Assembly (NCBI GenBank): GCA_900540475.1
Contig: UQGG01000023.1
Location: forward strand, 55,713 to 119,712
DNA: 64,000 nt
From: an uncultured Robinsoniella sp.
GTDB lineage: Bacteria; Bacillota; Clostridia; Lachnospirales; Lachnospiraceae
Direction: 5' to 3'
This document shows, piece by piece, positions 1-8,670 of the stretch. Each line of letters begins with the position of its first letter. Positions within the stretch are counted from its first letter, which is position 1. Below the pieces are notes generated by a model. The model was given only the letters and a program-made list of their open reading frames with translations. It was not told the DNA's origin and did not search any database. The translations under genes were made by a program, and so were the position numbers.

Positions 1-1
1 C

Positions 2-127
2 ATGGAGCGCTGGCTAAAACAGCATCAGATCCGTACTGCTGCTTTTGGGGTGGAGATGTATTATCCGCCGTCACAGGAAGCTGCTTATCTGGAGCATTGG
101 TCAATTCCCGAAATCGGAACACTATAA
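2..127 (+). CDS. 3' end of an unrecognised gene cut by the window edge
   Basis: An open frame runs from the left edge to a TAA at 125-127 and gives about 41 residues, including YYPPSQEAAYLEHWSIPEIG. There is an ATG at base 2, but no upstream sequence is available to test it as a start, so this is probably the C-terminus of a longer protein. The aromatic, acidic tail loosely recalls the end of GyrI-like effector-binding domains. That resemblance is weak and the family is not assigned. It converges on the minus-strand genes that follow. Confidence 0.4.
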   Translation: MERWLKQHQIRTAAFGVEMYYPPSQEAAYLEHWSIPEIGTL

Positions 128-133
128 CACCAG

Positions 134-178
134 CTATTCAGCCTGCTCAAAATAGGTTTTAAACTCCCGGGGTGACAT
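134..178 (-). pseudogene. Possible remnant of an AraC-family C-terminus
   Basis: Immediately downstream of the GH3 gene the minus strand encodes MSPREFKTYFEQAE and a stop. This is very like the last residues of AraC/XylS regulators, where the second helix-turn-helix is followed by a SPREF/TPREY motif. The frame is closed by a TGA just upstream (185-187), so only the tail survives in frame. It could be a decayed regulator left by a rearrangement at this junction, or chance. Confidence is low because the match is short. Confidence 0.3.
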
Positions 179-193
179 ATCATCTCACAGGTG

Positions 194-2359
194 TCATACA
201 GCCGCACACGCCTTTTCCAGTATTTCCGTTTTACCAGCCTTAATTTCAATACACAACGGATGTTTCCCTGTCAATTCACTGCTGCGTCCATCGGGCTGCT
301 GGGTTCCCACATATAGTTCATAGGTGCCCTCTCCCAGTATAAGATCTCCTTTGTCATCACGAATTCCAAACGCCCTGTCTGCCAGCTCCATACGGATTTC
401 TTTTTTCTCTCCCGGCTGCAGTTCTACTTTCTTCAGAGCTTTAAGCTGGGCATTGGGAGATCCGGGATGTTTTGCCTTTATGTATAACTGTAGGGTTTCT
501 GCTCCAGCCATTTTCCCCTGATTTTCCAGTACGGCTGTGACAGACACTATGGAACCCTTTTGAATCGTATCCTGGCTGACCGCAGGTCCCGTTACGGCAA
601 AATCCGTATAGGAAAGTCCAAACCCAAAGGGATACAAAGCTTTCTGCTTCATATAGCGGTATGTTCTTCCCTCCATGGAATAATCCCGAAAGTCAGGGAG
701 TTCTTCTGTCGTGCGGTAGAAAGTTACTGGCAATTTCCCTTCCGGCGAATACTCTCCAAAGATCACACTTGCCATTGCTTTCCCACCCATAGCTCCGGGA
801 TACCATCCTTCTATAATGGCAGGGATATGCTCATCTGCCCAGGGAACTGCCAGTGCGCTGCCGGACAGAAGTACCAGCACTACCGGCTTCCCGCTCTCCC
901 ATGCCGCCATTAGGATATCCTGCTGAAGTCCCGGAAGAGAAAGGTCCGGCTTATCTCCGCTGGCAAATTCATTTCCTTCGTCCCCCTCTTCTCCTTCCAG
1001 GCTGGAATCCAGTCCCAGGCAGGCAATCACCACATCGCTGTGTGCACAAACTGCCCGAACCTCTGCCATGCGGTCATTCTCCTGCCCCAGTCCACTTAAC
1101 CGGGTCTTACACAAATGACAGCCCTCGGAATACAGAACTCTTACGTCATCACCAATGTAATCCTGTATGCCCTCTGAAATGGTATAATACCGGGATGCTG
1201 TCCCCTCATAATTTCCCTCTAAGGCTTTTCGGTTGTTGGCATTGGGACCAATGATACCGATTGTCTTAATTTTATTTTTATCCAAAGGCAGCAGATTACC
1301 TTCATTTTTTAACAGTACAAAGGACTTTCTGGAAGCCTCGAAGTTCAGTCTGCTATGTTCTACAGTATCATTTTGGTCATATGTAATTTTGCTAAATACC
1401 GTTTCTTCCTCATCAAACAATCCCAGCTTCATCCGGGCACTCAGGAGATTGGTAACCGCCTCATCCAAACGTTCCTCACTGACCATTCCCCGTTTCACTA
1501 CTTCTGTCAGGTACAGAAACAGGCTTCCGCAGTTTAAGTCGCACCCGTTCTCCATTGCCATTGCCACCGATTCTAACGGGGTAGCGGTCACCTTATGATA
1601 TTCGTGGAAATCTTTTACTGCCCAGCAGTCTGACGTCACGTGGCCTTCAAATCCCCAGCCTTTTCGCAGAATATCCGTCAGCAATGTACGGCTTCCGCAG
1701 CACGGTTCTCCATTTGTCCTGTTATAAGCCCCCATAACCGCTTCTACTTTTCCCTCTTTCACACATGCCTCAAAAGCAGGAAGGTAGGTTTCAAATAAAT
1801 CCCTGGCGTTAACCCTGGCATCAAAGGAATGACGCTCATCCTCCGGTCCGGAATGTACCGCAAAATGCTTCGCACAGGCAGCCGTCTTCATATACTGGCT
1901 GTCATCCCCCTGAAGTCCTTGAATAAAACGCACTCCCAGTCTGGATGTCAGATAGGGGTCTTCCCCGAATGTCTCATGCCCCCTTCCCCACCTGGGGTCA
2001 CGGAAAATATTGACATTGGGTGCCCAAAAGGTCAGCCCTTTATAGATATCCAGATCGCCAAATTCCTGCTGCATATTGTACTTAGCACGCCCTTCTGTGG
2101 AAATGACATCCGCCACCTTCCAGACAAGCTCCTCGTCAAATGACGCAGCCATTCCTATAGCCTGCGGAAACACCGTTGCAACTCCTGCTCTCGCCACGCC
2201 ATGAAGAGCCTCATTCCACCAGTTATACGTTTTTATCCCCAGCCGTTCAATCCCTGCAGCGCCGTGTACCGTCTGGGAAACCTTTTCCTCCAGTGTCATT
2301 TTTTCAACCAGTTCCTTTGCCCGTCTGCGGCATTCTAATACTTTTTCTGCTCTCATCAT
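194..2359 (-). CDS. Glycoside hydrolase family 3 beta-glycosidase (beta-xylosidase/beta-glucosidase type)
   Basis: A 721-residue retaining glycosidase that removes terminal beta-linked sugars. The N-terminal TIM barrel (about residues 15-300) carries NIFRDPRWGRGHETFGEDP and the substrate-binding AKHF segment. The catalytic nucleophile is Asp244 in VTSDCWAV. The alpha/beta sandwich domain (about 345-570) follows, then a C-terminal fibronectin-III-like domain ending in the LYVGTQQPD region. The DPRWGRG..ETFGEDP signature is closest to the xylosidase/arabinosidase branch, but specificity cannot be fixed from sequence. There is no signal peptide, so it acts in the cytoplasm on imported oligosaccharides. 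An AAGGGG ribosome site precedes tandem ATG codons at the start. It lies 78 bp downstream of an AraC regulator on the same strand, which probably controls it. Confidence 0.93.
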   Translation of the reverse strand: MMRAEKVLECRRRAKELVEKMTLEEKVSQTVHGAAGIERLGIKTYNWWNEALHGVARAGVATVFPQAIGMAASFDEELVWKVADVISTEGRAKYNMQQEFGDLDIYKGLTFWAPNVNIFRDPRWGRGHETFGEDPYLTSRLGVRFIQGLQGDDSQYMKTAACAKHFAVHSGPEDERHSFDARVNARDLFETYLPAFEACVKEGKVEAVMGAYNRTNGEPCCGSRTLLTDILRKGWGFEGHVTSDCWAVKDFHEYHKVTATPLESVAMAMENGCDLNCGSLFLYLTEVVKRGMVSEERLDEAVTNLLSARMKLGLFDEEETVFSKITYDQNDTVEHSRLNFEASRKSFVLLKNEGNLLPLDKNKIKTIGIIGPNANNRKALEGNYEGTASRYYTISEGIQDYIGDDVRVLYSEGCHLCKTRLSGLGQENDRMAEVRAVCAHSDVVIACLGLDSSLEGEEGDEGNEFASGDKPDLSLPGLQQDILMAAWESGKPVVLVLLSGSALAVPWADEHIPAIIEGWYPGAMGGKAMASVIFGEYSPEGKLPVTFYRTTEELPDFRDYSMEGRTYRYMKQKALYPFGFGLSYTDFAVTGPAVSQDTIQKGSIVSVTAVLENQGKMAGAETLQLYIKAKHPGSPNAQLKALKKVELQPGEKKEIRMELADRAFGIRDDKGDLILGEGTYELYVGTQQPDGRSSELTGKHPLCIEIKAGKTEILEKACAAV

Positions 2360-2437
2360 GCTATCCCCTTTTCTATCTTTGTTAATCCGATGATAGCATT
2401 TTGCACCGCTTATTTCTTCTCAAATCTTGCCCCATTC

Positions 2438-3340
2438 TCACCACATATTGCTTTGGGATTCCTCCTTACTTTTACACTGCAGGCATTTCCACTTTTTACG
2501 AAATTCGCTGGGGGCACAGTTTTTCATTGCCCGGAAAGTCCGGTTGAAAGCGCTCAATGAAAAAAATCCGGAGTTCATTGCCACGTCTGTCACACTCATC
2601 TCCTGGTTATAAAGCAGTTCCTCTGCTCTCTTCACCCGCTTGGAATTCAGGTATTCGTAAAAGGTCATATTCATATACTGCTTAAAAATGCGTGTAAAAT
2701 GGTATTTGGAAAAACCACTTGCTTCAGCAACCTCCTCCAGTGTGAGGTTCTCCAGATAATGTGAGCTAATATAGGAACATGCACCCATAACGGCTTCTAT
2801 GTACACCTGCTTCTTGGCTGAAGGGATCTTCTCTGCTGTCTCGATCAGATATACTTCCCTGCGTCCCAGTTCTACAAAAATCTCAATCAGGTTAGCGTAG
2901 ATCAGCGCTTCTCTAAACGTACTTTTGGAATCATATTCCCAGATAATTTTCATCAGCTTCTCATATATAACCTGACGTATCTCCACATTCTTTCTGTTTG
3001 GAATATAAATCAGCGGCTGCATCATAAATAAAAGTGTTTCCATCCCCTTTAAACCATAGAGCAATGCCGTATCAAACTGAAGAATGACCCTCTCACCTGC
3101 CGGAGGTGCCTCTAATGCATGGATGACCCCGGAGTTAATCAGCGCTATATCTCCTTCTTCCAGTTCCTGCCGCTGCTCTCCTACAATTACCGTATATCCA
3201 TTTTTTACCGGAATAATAATTTCAATACCCGTATGCCAGTGATCCCCGTAATCCTCAAATTCCACATTATGATACAGTCGGAATCCCTGAGAATCACCAT
3301 AGTTGATGGTCTCATGCATCCCATTTAAGATTTCGATCAT
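2438..3340 (-). CDS. AraC-family transcriptional regulator with N-terminal cupin domain
   Basis: A 300-residue regulator. The N-terminal half is a cupin sugar-sensing domain: DHWHTGIEIIIPVKNG and the EEGDIALINSGVIHAL strand contain the typical histidines. The C-terminal about 100 residues are two helix-turn-helix motifs, with LEEVAEASGFSKYHFTRIFK and then VTDVAMNSGFFSLSAFNRTF. The frame opens 20 codons further upstream, but a strong GGGAGGAGAAAG ribosome site sits directly before the ATG at 3340, so that start is preferred. It is co-oriented with and just upstream of the GH3 gene. It probably activates that gene in response to the matching sugar; this is inferred from context. Confidence 0.9.
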   Translation of the reverse strand: MIEILNGMHETINYGDSQGFRLYHNVEFEDYGDHWHTGIEIIIPVKNGYTVIVGEQRQELEEGDIALINSGVIHALEAPPAGERVILQFDTALLYGLKGMETLLFMMQPLIYIPNRKNVEIRQVIYEKLMKIIWEYDSKSTFREALIYANLIEIFVELGRREVYLIETAEKIPSAKKQVYIEAVMGACSYISSHYLENLTLEEVAEASGFSKYHFTRIFKQYMNMTFYEYLNSKRVKRAEELLYNQEMSVTDVAMNSGFFSLSAFNRTFRAMKNCAPSEFRKKWKCLQCKSKEESQSNMW

Positions 3341-3394
3341 AACTTTCTCCTCCCTAGTGCCGGGCGGCACTATTGTTTTTTCTGATAATACAAT

Positions 3395-3420
3395 GGACAC
3401 AGAATCCGTATTCTGTGTCC
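3395..3420 (-). terminator. Stem-loop terminator after the M29 aminopeptidase gene
   Basis: A perfect 11-bp inverted repeat, GGACACAGAAT/ATTCTGTGTCC, with a 4-base loop lies 12 bases past the aminopeptidase stop codon. The following minus-strand sequence is T-rich but has no clean T-run, so termination may be partial. It separates the peptidase gene from the AraC gene downstream. Confidence 0.55.
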
Positions 3421-3431
3421 AATTTTAAAGT

Positions 3432-4547
3432 CTAAATCAAATTCTCCGGGTTCAAGCACTCCAGTTCCTGAACCACAAACTTTCCGTCCTTTCGGATCAA
3501 TACATCATCAAAGTAGATTTCCCCTCCGCCATATTCGGCTCTCTGTATCCATACCAGATCCCAGTGGATAGAAGAATGGTTGCCGTTGTACGCATCGTCA
3601 TAGCAGCTGCCGGGTGTAAAGTGAATGGATCCCATAATCTTCTCGTCGAAGAGAATATCCTTCATTGGTTCCAGAACATAGGGATTTACTCCGATGGCAA
3701 ATTCACCGATATACCGTGCCCCTTCGTCCATATCGAAGACCTCATTAATCCTCTTTGTGTCATTTGCAGTTGCATTTACTATTTTTCCGTTTTCAAAGGT
3801 AAGCACAATATTTTCGTAGGTAAATCCCTGATACAGAGACGGCGTATTATACGCAAGTGTCCCGTTTACAGAATCTCTGATTGGGGCTGTATATACCTCC
3901 CCGTCGGGAATGTTACATCTGCCTGCGCAGGGAATTGCGTTCATCCCTTTAATCGAAAAGGTCAGGTCTGTGCCCGGTCCTGTCATACGAACCCGGTCTG
4001 TACGTTCCATGTAAGCCTTGAGGTTTTGCATAGCCTTGTCCATTTTCCCATAATCCAGATTGCAAACCTTAAAGTAGAAGTCCTCAAATGCCTCAGTACT
4101 GGAATTGGAGAGCTGAGCCATAGAGGCATTGGGGTAACGAAGAACCACCCATCTGGTCTTTTTTACACGGATTTCATGATGTACCGGGGTATTGTAATAT
4201 TTATCATAAATCGCCATTTTTTCAGCAGGTACATCGGATAATTCCGATACATTATTGGAACCCCTGATGCCAATATAGCAATCCATTTTAGACATTTCCA
4301 GTCCATCCACTTCTGCCATAAGCTCCACCTGCTCCTGTGTACATTCCATCAGGATGTCCCGCTGTACTTTATTGCTGATAAACCGGATAAACGGGATTCC
4401 TTTCGCCGAGTAGACTTCCTTTATAATCTGCCTTGCCAGCTCTTGTGTGTCCTCCCCGATATAGTGGATGTAAACCTTGTCGTTCTCTTTCACCTCACAG
4501 GAATAATTCACCAGGTTATGCGCCAGCGTTTTTATTCTCTCATCCAT
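3432..4547 (-). CDS. Aminopeptidase, M29 family (AmpS/PepS-like)
   Basis: A 371-residue cytoplasmic metallo-aminopeptidase, the usual M29 length, that removes N-terminal residues from peptides using two metal ions. Likely metal ligands fall in the conserved motifs NIPDGEVYTAP (Glu), YIGEFAIGVNP (Glu) and SIHWDLV (His and Asp). The N-terminal half (LAHNLVNYSCEVKENDKVYIH) is the typical M29 alpha/beta domain. A GAGAGGTAAAGAAT ribosome site precedes the ATG. It is monocistronic by position: about 270 bp without a gene lie upstream and a stem-loop lies downstream. The role is general peptide turnover; it has no evident link to the sugar genes around it. Confidence 0.92.
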   Translation of the reverse strand: MDERIKTLAHNLVNYSCEVKENDKVYIHYIGEDTQELARQIIKEVYSAKGIPFIRFISNKVQRDILMECTQEQVELMAEVDGLEMSKMDCYIGIRGSNNVSELSDVPAEKMAIYDKYYNTPVHHEIRVKKTRWVVLRYPNASMAQLSNSSTEAFEDFYFKVCNLDYGKMDKAMQNLKAYMERTDRVRMTGPGTDLTFSIKGMNAIPCAGRCNIPDGEVYTAPIRDSVNGTLAYNTPSLYQGFTYENIVLTFENGKIVNATANDTKRINEVFDMDEGARYIGEFAIGVNPYVLEPMKDILFDEKIMGSIHFTPGSCYDDAYNGNHSSIHWDLVWIQRAEYGGGEIYFDDVLIRKDGKFVVQELECLNPENLI

Positions 4548-4682
4548 ATTCTTTACCTCTCTCTTTCTTATTTTTATTATGTCATTCTCTGTATTTTATA
4601 TGTTTTCTTCTGTTATCTTTAGGTTATCCACATATTGGCAATTGCATTCAGAGAAAACAAAATTTCCTTTTTAAAACAGGAA

Positions 4683-4707
4683 ACGCCCCAGCTCATCGCC
4701 AGGGCGT
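4683..4707 (-). terminator. Probable terminator after the membrane-anchored protein gene
   Basis: The hairpin ACGCCC/GGGCGT with a 13-base loop lies about 110 bases past the stop at 4819 and is followed on the minus strand by TTTCCTGTTTT. The rest of the 4548-4818 gap is AT-rich and should hold the aminopeptidase promoter. No convincing -35/-10 pair was found there. Confidence 0.45.
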
Positions 4708-4818
4708 CCTTCTATTTCGGGAACCGGTTCATTCATCTGCATGTTCTGCAGACTGCCTGCGAACTCAAGATCTAGTCTCAAAATGCCCACGCCCGGTAAT
4801 TTTGGTATCTTTATATAA

Positions 4819-7263
4819 TCAGTTAATATAGGTAATAAATATATTTCCCGACTTTTCAAATAGTTCCTTACTGTCATCGGAGGGATAATAATAGGATTCC
4901 TCTTCTCCCGGCTTCAGGAGAATTGTATTAAAGTTGTCATACCCAACCATAATTCTGACTCCCTCCGAAGTCTGTACCATTACCGGATAACCGTGGCTTA
5001 CATAATAGAGAACCATATCCAGGGTACAGCCGCTTAAATCCAGTACGGTCTTATCACCCAGAGCCTGCTTCAGTTTAGCCAGATCCATTTCCCCGCTCTT
5101 CATGATAGCAGGTACTTTGGCGAGATCCAGTTCCATCTCATCTTCTTTATTACCACGTTCCCAGACATATTTCTGATGGTTATCCACCACTACGCCCAGC
5201 ATTTCATCCGCCCTTTTCACAGCCGCATTGGCATTGGAATAAATACTGTCTAATTTACCGTTAGCATATACGTAATAGAGACTCTCGCTCTTTTCCTTTG
5301 ACTGAATAGAGACGGTATGATTGCCTTCCAGTAACACCTGACGGCTTCTTACCACCTGAGGTGTCTTTACTTTCAGTTCCTGTCCCACTCTCAGAATCAT
5401 TTCGGTCTGTTTCTTTTCCGTAACCTGAGTCGTCATGCCAAATGCAGAATCTTCATCTGCCGCATTATTTACAATGTGATCCTCTGCTGCCTCGGTGAAT
5501 GTATCGCCGTTTTTCTTCATTCTGGTAAGCGTCAGCAGCTTTTCGGTGATTTCCGTTTTTGTTACATACAGACCTCCGGCGTCATAATCCTTTACCGTCT
5601 CACCCTGGCTGTTTTGAATCTGTACGCTCTTCATGGGGAACAGTTCATTTCCCTCATGCTGCGTATTAATATCGGATGCATCCGCAACTCCATAGACCAG
5701 ATCCTCGCCCATAAATCCAATAATGCGGATTCTCTCCGATTCCTGGCAGGAAATTTCACGGGTTTCTTTCGTATCCATATTCATTACAGAAATGGTTTTG
5801 GAATTGTAAGCTTCATTTTCTTTCAGCCATGCAAAATATTTCCCGGACTGGGAACCAGCCATGCATCCCTGTTTGATATTCTTTACAATCGTCTCTACCT
5901 GCATCGTTGAGAGATTTACCTGGTACACGTCTCCGTCTATCAGCAAATTAAAATCTTCCTGGTCATCGGATACATAGGTCAGTATATCCAGATCTTTCTT
6001 TAAGAGTTCGTAAGACTCTCCGCTTCTTACAAAAACACCTTCTCTTACATATCCGGAAGCGGCTTCATAGGAATACAGCGCCACGCCTGACTCACCTTCA
6101 TGACTGCCCCGATTCATATATCCACTGACAGTAAAGTAAATATTGCCATTGGATGCCACCTGGATAATACTGATATCATGGCGGTTGTAGGAATCCCGGT
6201 AATCCGAATTTTCTTTTTGCCGGAAAGTGAATACCTGAGCAATTTTATTGCTGTTAACATCATAACTATATAGTTCATTTTCCTGCACAAATGCAAAATA
6301 CTGCTGCTTTTCATCTGTCTTGTAGGTGACTTCTCTTCCTGTGATTCCCAGATTAACACCTTTTGTAGTTATGATAGAATTTTCCGGATTAAAAATCTGT
6401 TCGGTTTTTCGTTCAAAGTCCAAAAGCATAATTTTGGAATCCGAATCATCCCGCATCCTGTAGAATTCTGTAACGTTATACAGTTCCTGCTGTCCATCAT
6501 CATTTTTTGCTGAGATAATGTAATTCAATACCACCGATGCCGTACTCTCATTTAACTCCTTAATTGCAGGTACCGGTTTATAATAAATCTGTGGGCTTAA
6601 GGTTCCCCAGCTCAGCTGGTCAATACTGGAATGAATATCCATACTGGCGAGAGAACTGTTGTCTCCGGTTTCGTCCGGCTCAGTATAAGATGACAGCCAC
6701 TGGGTGTCGTTCTTATTCAGGCATTTATCATAAAAACTCATTACAAAACTCAGGTAATCCTTCGTATGAAGCCCGTCCTGCTGCAGGATTCTGGTATAGT
6801 AATAAATATCCTTTCCTGCGCTTTTAATCTGGAGCTTCAATACATATTCCTGATTCATAAGGATCAGGTTCTGTAATTTTATGGACGTCTTGACATACTC
6901 CCCATCCTCCTGATATTTTGTTACCTTTGTATTTTCCAGTGATTCCTTACCATCTACGGAAAGCACCTCAAAATAAATATCATCAATGGGAACACCGAAT
7001 GTCTGAATCTGAATGTCAAGTACACGGTCGGAAGTCAGCGGAGTCAGGGTATCTCTCATAGCCGTAACCGGCATTTGCTGTACATAACCATGCAGACAGT
7101 TCAGCTGCGTTCCCTCATTTGTCATATAGACCAGGGGCAGTGTTGCCGCCTTCATTTCCTTTGCCGTCTCCGTTGTACCTCTGTTGATATATTTACTGAC
7201 ACCAAAAATGGCACCTATAAATACCAGCACCAAAACGCTGATTCGTATGATTATCTTTTTCAT
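4819..7263 (-). CDS. Membrane-anchored protein of unknown function with a degenerate C39-like C-terminus
   Basis: An 814-residue protein. MKKIIIRISVLVLVFIGAIF is a signal-anchor; the rest should lie outside the membrane. About residues 270-640 alternate short beta strands with YAFVQENELYSYD and GNIYFTVSGY-like segments and look like a beta-propeller. The last 70 residues (YPVMVQTSEGVRIMVGYDN and on to FITYIN) resemble the second half of C39-like peptidase domains, but the catalytic Cys and His are not seen. The start used is the ATG at 7263, 7 bases after the stop of the upstream methyltransferase; its AGGAGG lies within the end of that gene, so the two are translationally coupled. No function is known to me; an inactive peptidase-like binding domain is a guess. 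Confidence 0.75.
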   Translation of the reverse strand: MKKIIIRISVLVLVFIGAIFGVSKYINRGTTETAKEMKAATLPLVYMTNEGTQLNCLHGYVQQMPVTAMRDTLTPLTSDRVLDIQIQTFGVPIDDIYFEVLSVDGKESLENTKVTKYQEDGEYVKTSIKLQNLILMNQEYVLKLQIKSAGKDIYYYTRILQQDGLHTKDYLSFVMSFYDKCLNKNDTQWLSSYTEPDETGDNSSLASMDIHSSIDQLSWGTLSPQIYYKPVPAIKELNESTASVVLNYIISAKNDDGQQELYNVTEFYRMRDDSDSKIMLLDFERKTEQIFNPENSIITTKGVNLGITGREVTYKTDEKQQYFAFVQENELYSYDVNSNKIAQVFTFRQKENSDYRDSYNRHDISIIQVASNGNIYFTVSGYMNRGSHEGESGVALYSYEAASGYVREGVFVRSGESYELLKKDLDILTYVSDDQEDFNLLIDGDVYQVNLSTMQVETIVKNIKQGCMAGSQSGKYFAWLKENEAYNSKTISVMNMDTKETREISCQESERIRIIGFMGEDLVYGVADASDINTQHEGNELFPMKSVQIQNSQGETVKDYDAGGLYVTKTEITEKLLTLTRMKKNGDTFTEAAEDHIVNNAADEDSAFGMTTQVTEKKQTEMILRVGQELKVKTPQVVRSRQVLLEGNHTVSIQSKEKSESLYYVYANGKLDSIYSNANAAVKRADEMLGVVVDNHQKYVWERGNKEDEMELDLAKVPAIMKSGEMDLAKLKQALGDKTVLDLSGCTLDMVLYYVSHGYPVMVQTSEGVRIMVGYDNFNTILLKPGEEESYYYPSDDSKELFEKSGNIFITYIN

Positions 7264-7270
7264 ATTTACT

Positions 7271-8422
7271 TCATGCCTCCTCTTTGGCATTTAAGAGTTT
7301 ATTTATTGTCGGTCTGGCCCCCACCAATTCCATACATTCAGCTAAATTTTTCACTTTTTTTGGCACACCGGACTTTACAGCCCGTATCAGAATATTTTTC
7401 GGCGTATGTTCCATATCAATAAATTCCAGTATCTGAACGTTATAGCCTTCTTCCTCCAGCCTGCCGGCACGAAACGCATCGGTCAGCAGAGCCGCCATTC
7501 TTTCTTTGATTAATCCGTACTTTAATACAGGCTCCAGTATATCATTATGAATCTGTCCATTCAGCTCGTGCTGGCAGCATGGTACGGAAAGGATTACATC
7601 TGCTCCCCATTTCACGGCTTTAGCCAGCGCATAATCTGTTGCCGTATCGCAGGCATGGAGAGTTACCACCATATCCACCTGGTCCACGCCTTCATAAGAC
7701 GCAATATCTCCCATGTAGAATTCCAGCTTATCATATCCATAATTTCCAGCCAGTTCATTGCACTTGTCTATGACATCTTCCTTCAGGTCCAGCCCAATCA
7801 TATGAATATCCATTCCCTGCAGTATTTTCAGGTAATAGTACATAGCAAATGTCAAATACGATTTCCCGCATCCAAAATCGATGATGGTAATTTCCCCCGA
7901 ACGTTTCAGCTGCGGCAGAATATCTTCCACAAACTCTAAAAACCGGTTGATCTGTCGAAATTTATCGTATTTGGAATTTACAATCTTCCCCTCAGGAGTC
8001 ATTACACCCAAGTCTACCAGAAACGGAACCGGCACTCCTTCCGGAAGTACATACTTCTTCTTACGGTTATGCTGTAAGGGCGCCGCTTCTTTTGGTTTGT
8101 CCCATCTTTTTTTCTTAATGGTCAATTTTCCTTTTTTGCTCACCAATACTGTAATGGCATATGCAATGGTATCCAACTGTAACTGTTTATAATCAGTCGC
8201 CATCCAGGATTGCAACTGCTCTTTTATCTCTCGTTTCTCTATGTTTTTATGTAATTCTTTTTTTCCATCTGATATTGTAGTCTGAAACTTTAAGATTTCT
8301 TTATTTATAACCGGGCGGATTTTAATTTTTGACGGGATGTCCGATTTTTTTGCTCCGCTTACAACCGCCTGCAGCATATTTTCATCTAAATGTAATTCTA
8401 ATATTTTCATCAATTCTTCCAT
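7271..8422 (-). CDS. Class I SAM-dependent methyltransferase (Methyltransf_32-like)
   Basis: A protein of about 383 residues. The Rossmann methyltransferase core starts near residue 175 with motif I ITIIDFGCGKSYLTFAMYYY, then an acidic GLDLKEDVIDKCNEL strand, the DMVVTLHACDTATDYAL motif and SVPCCQHELNGQI. The LHACDTAT and PCCQH motifs are typical of the Methyltransf_32 group, whose substrates are mostly unknown; rRNA or tRNA is possible. The N-terminal 130 residues (lysine-rich, KGKLTIKKKRWDKPKE) may bind nucleic acid. There are two ATGs, at 8428 and 8422; AAGGGG is 8 bases from the second and only 2 from the first, so 8422 is preferred. It is the first gene of a two-gene operon with the membrane-anchored protein downstream. 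Confidence 0.85.
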   Translation of the reverse strand: MEELMKILELHLDENMLQAVVSGAKKSDIPSKIKIRPVINKEILKFQTTISDGKKELHKNIEKREIKEQLQSWMATDYKQLQLDTIAYAITVLVSKKGKLTIKKKRWDKPKEAAPLQHNRKKKYVLPEGVPVPFLVDLGVMTPEGKIVNSKYDKFRQINRFLEFVEDILPQLKRSGEITIIDFGCGKSYLTFAMYYYLKILQGMDIHMIGLDLKEDVIDKCNELAGNYGYDKLEFYMGDIASYEGVDQVDMVVTLHACDTATDYALAKAVKWGADVILSVPCCQHELNGQIHNDILEPVLKYGLIKERMAALLTDAFRAGRLEEEGYNVQILEFIDMEHTPKNILIRAVKSGVPKKVKNLAECMELVGARPTINKLLNAKEEA

Positions 8423-8587
8423 TATCATTTCCCCTTAACGACAAGACAGGTCCCATAGATACTCCCCATGAATAGACCATGTCTCTATTGTACTGGCTTT
8501 GGTTAAAAACCTCAACATAAATTTTTATAAAATCCAACTTTTTTAGACAATAAATTCAGCAGGAACTCCCCTCTTAATCTTACTTTT

Positions 8588-8620
8588 AAGAAACCGGTGT
8601 GATTTTGCCACCGGTTTCTT
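8588..8620 (-). terminator. Perfect 12-bp stem-loop after the Met-rich gene
   Basis: AAGAAACCGGTG pairs perfectly with CACCGGTTTCTT around a 9-base loop. It lies about 50 bases past the stop of the methionine-rich protein gene and before the methyltransferase operon. Both flanks are A/T-rich without a long T-run. Confidence 0.65.
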
Positions 8621-8670
8621 CGTTTAAAATTCCGAGACCCTTCAAATTCCCCGGTTACTCCTGCTGTAAA

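Noticed and set aside
2544..2557. Catabolite-responsive-element-like TTGAAAGCGCTCAA
   Set aside because: Lies in the AraC gene where it encodes the conserved Ser-Ala-Phe-Asn of the second helix-turn-helix; best explained by protein sequence.
3564..4241. 225-codon plus-strand frame inside the aminopeptidase gene
   Set aside because: Antisense to a strongly conserved M29 gene, with no ribosome site and no protein-like motifs.
4671..4877. 68-codon minus-strand frame overlapping the end of the 4819 gene
   Set aside because: No ribosome site, spans a terminator-like hairpin and overlaps a better-supported gene.
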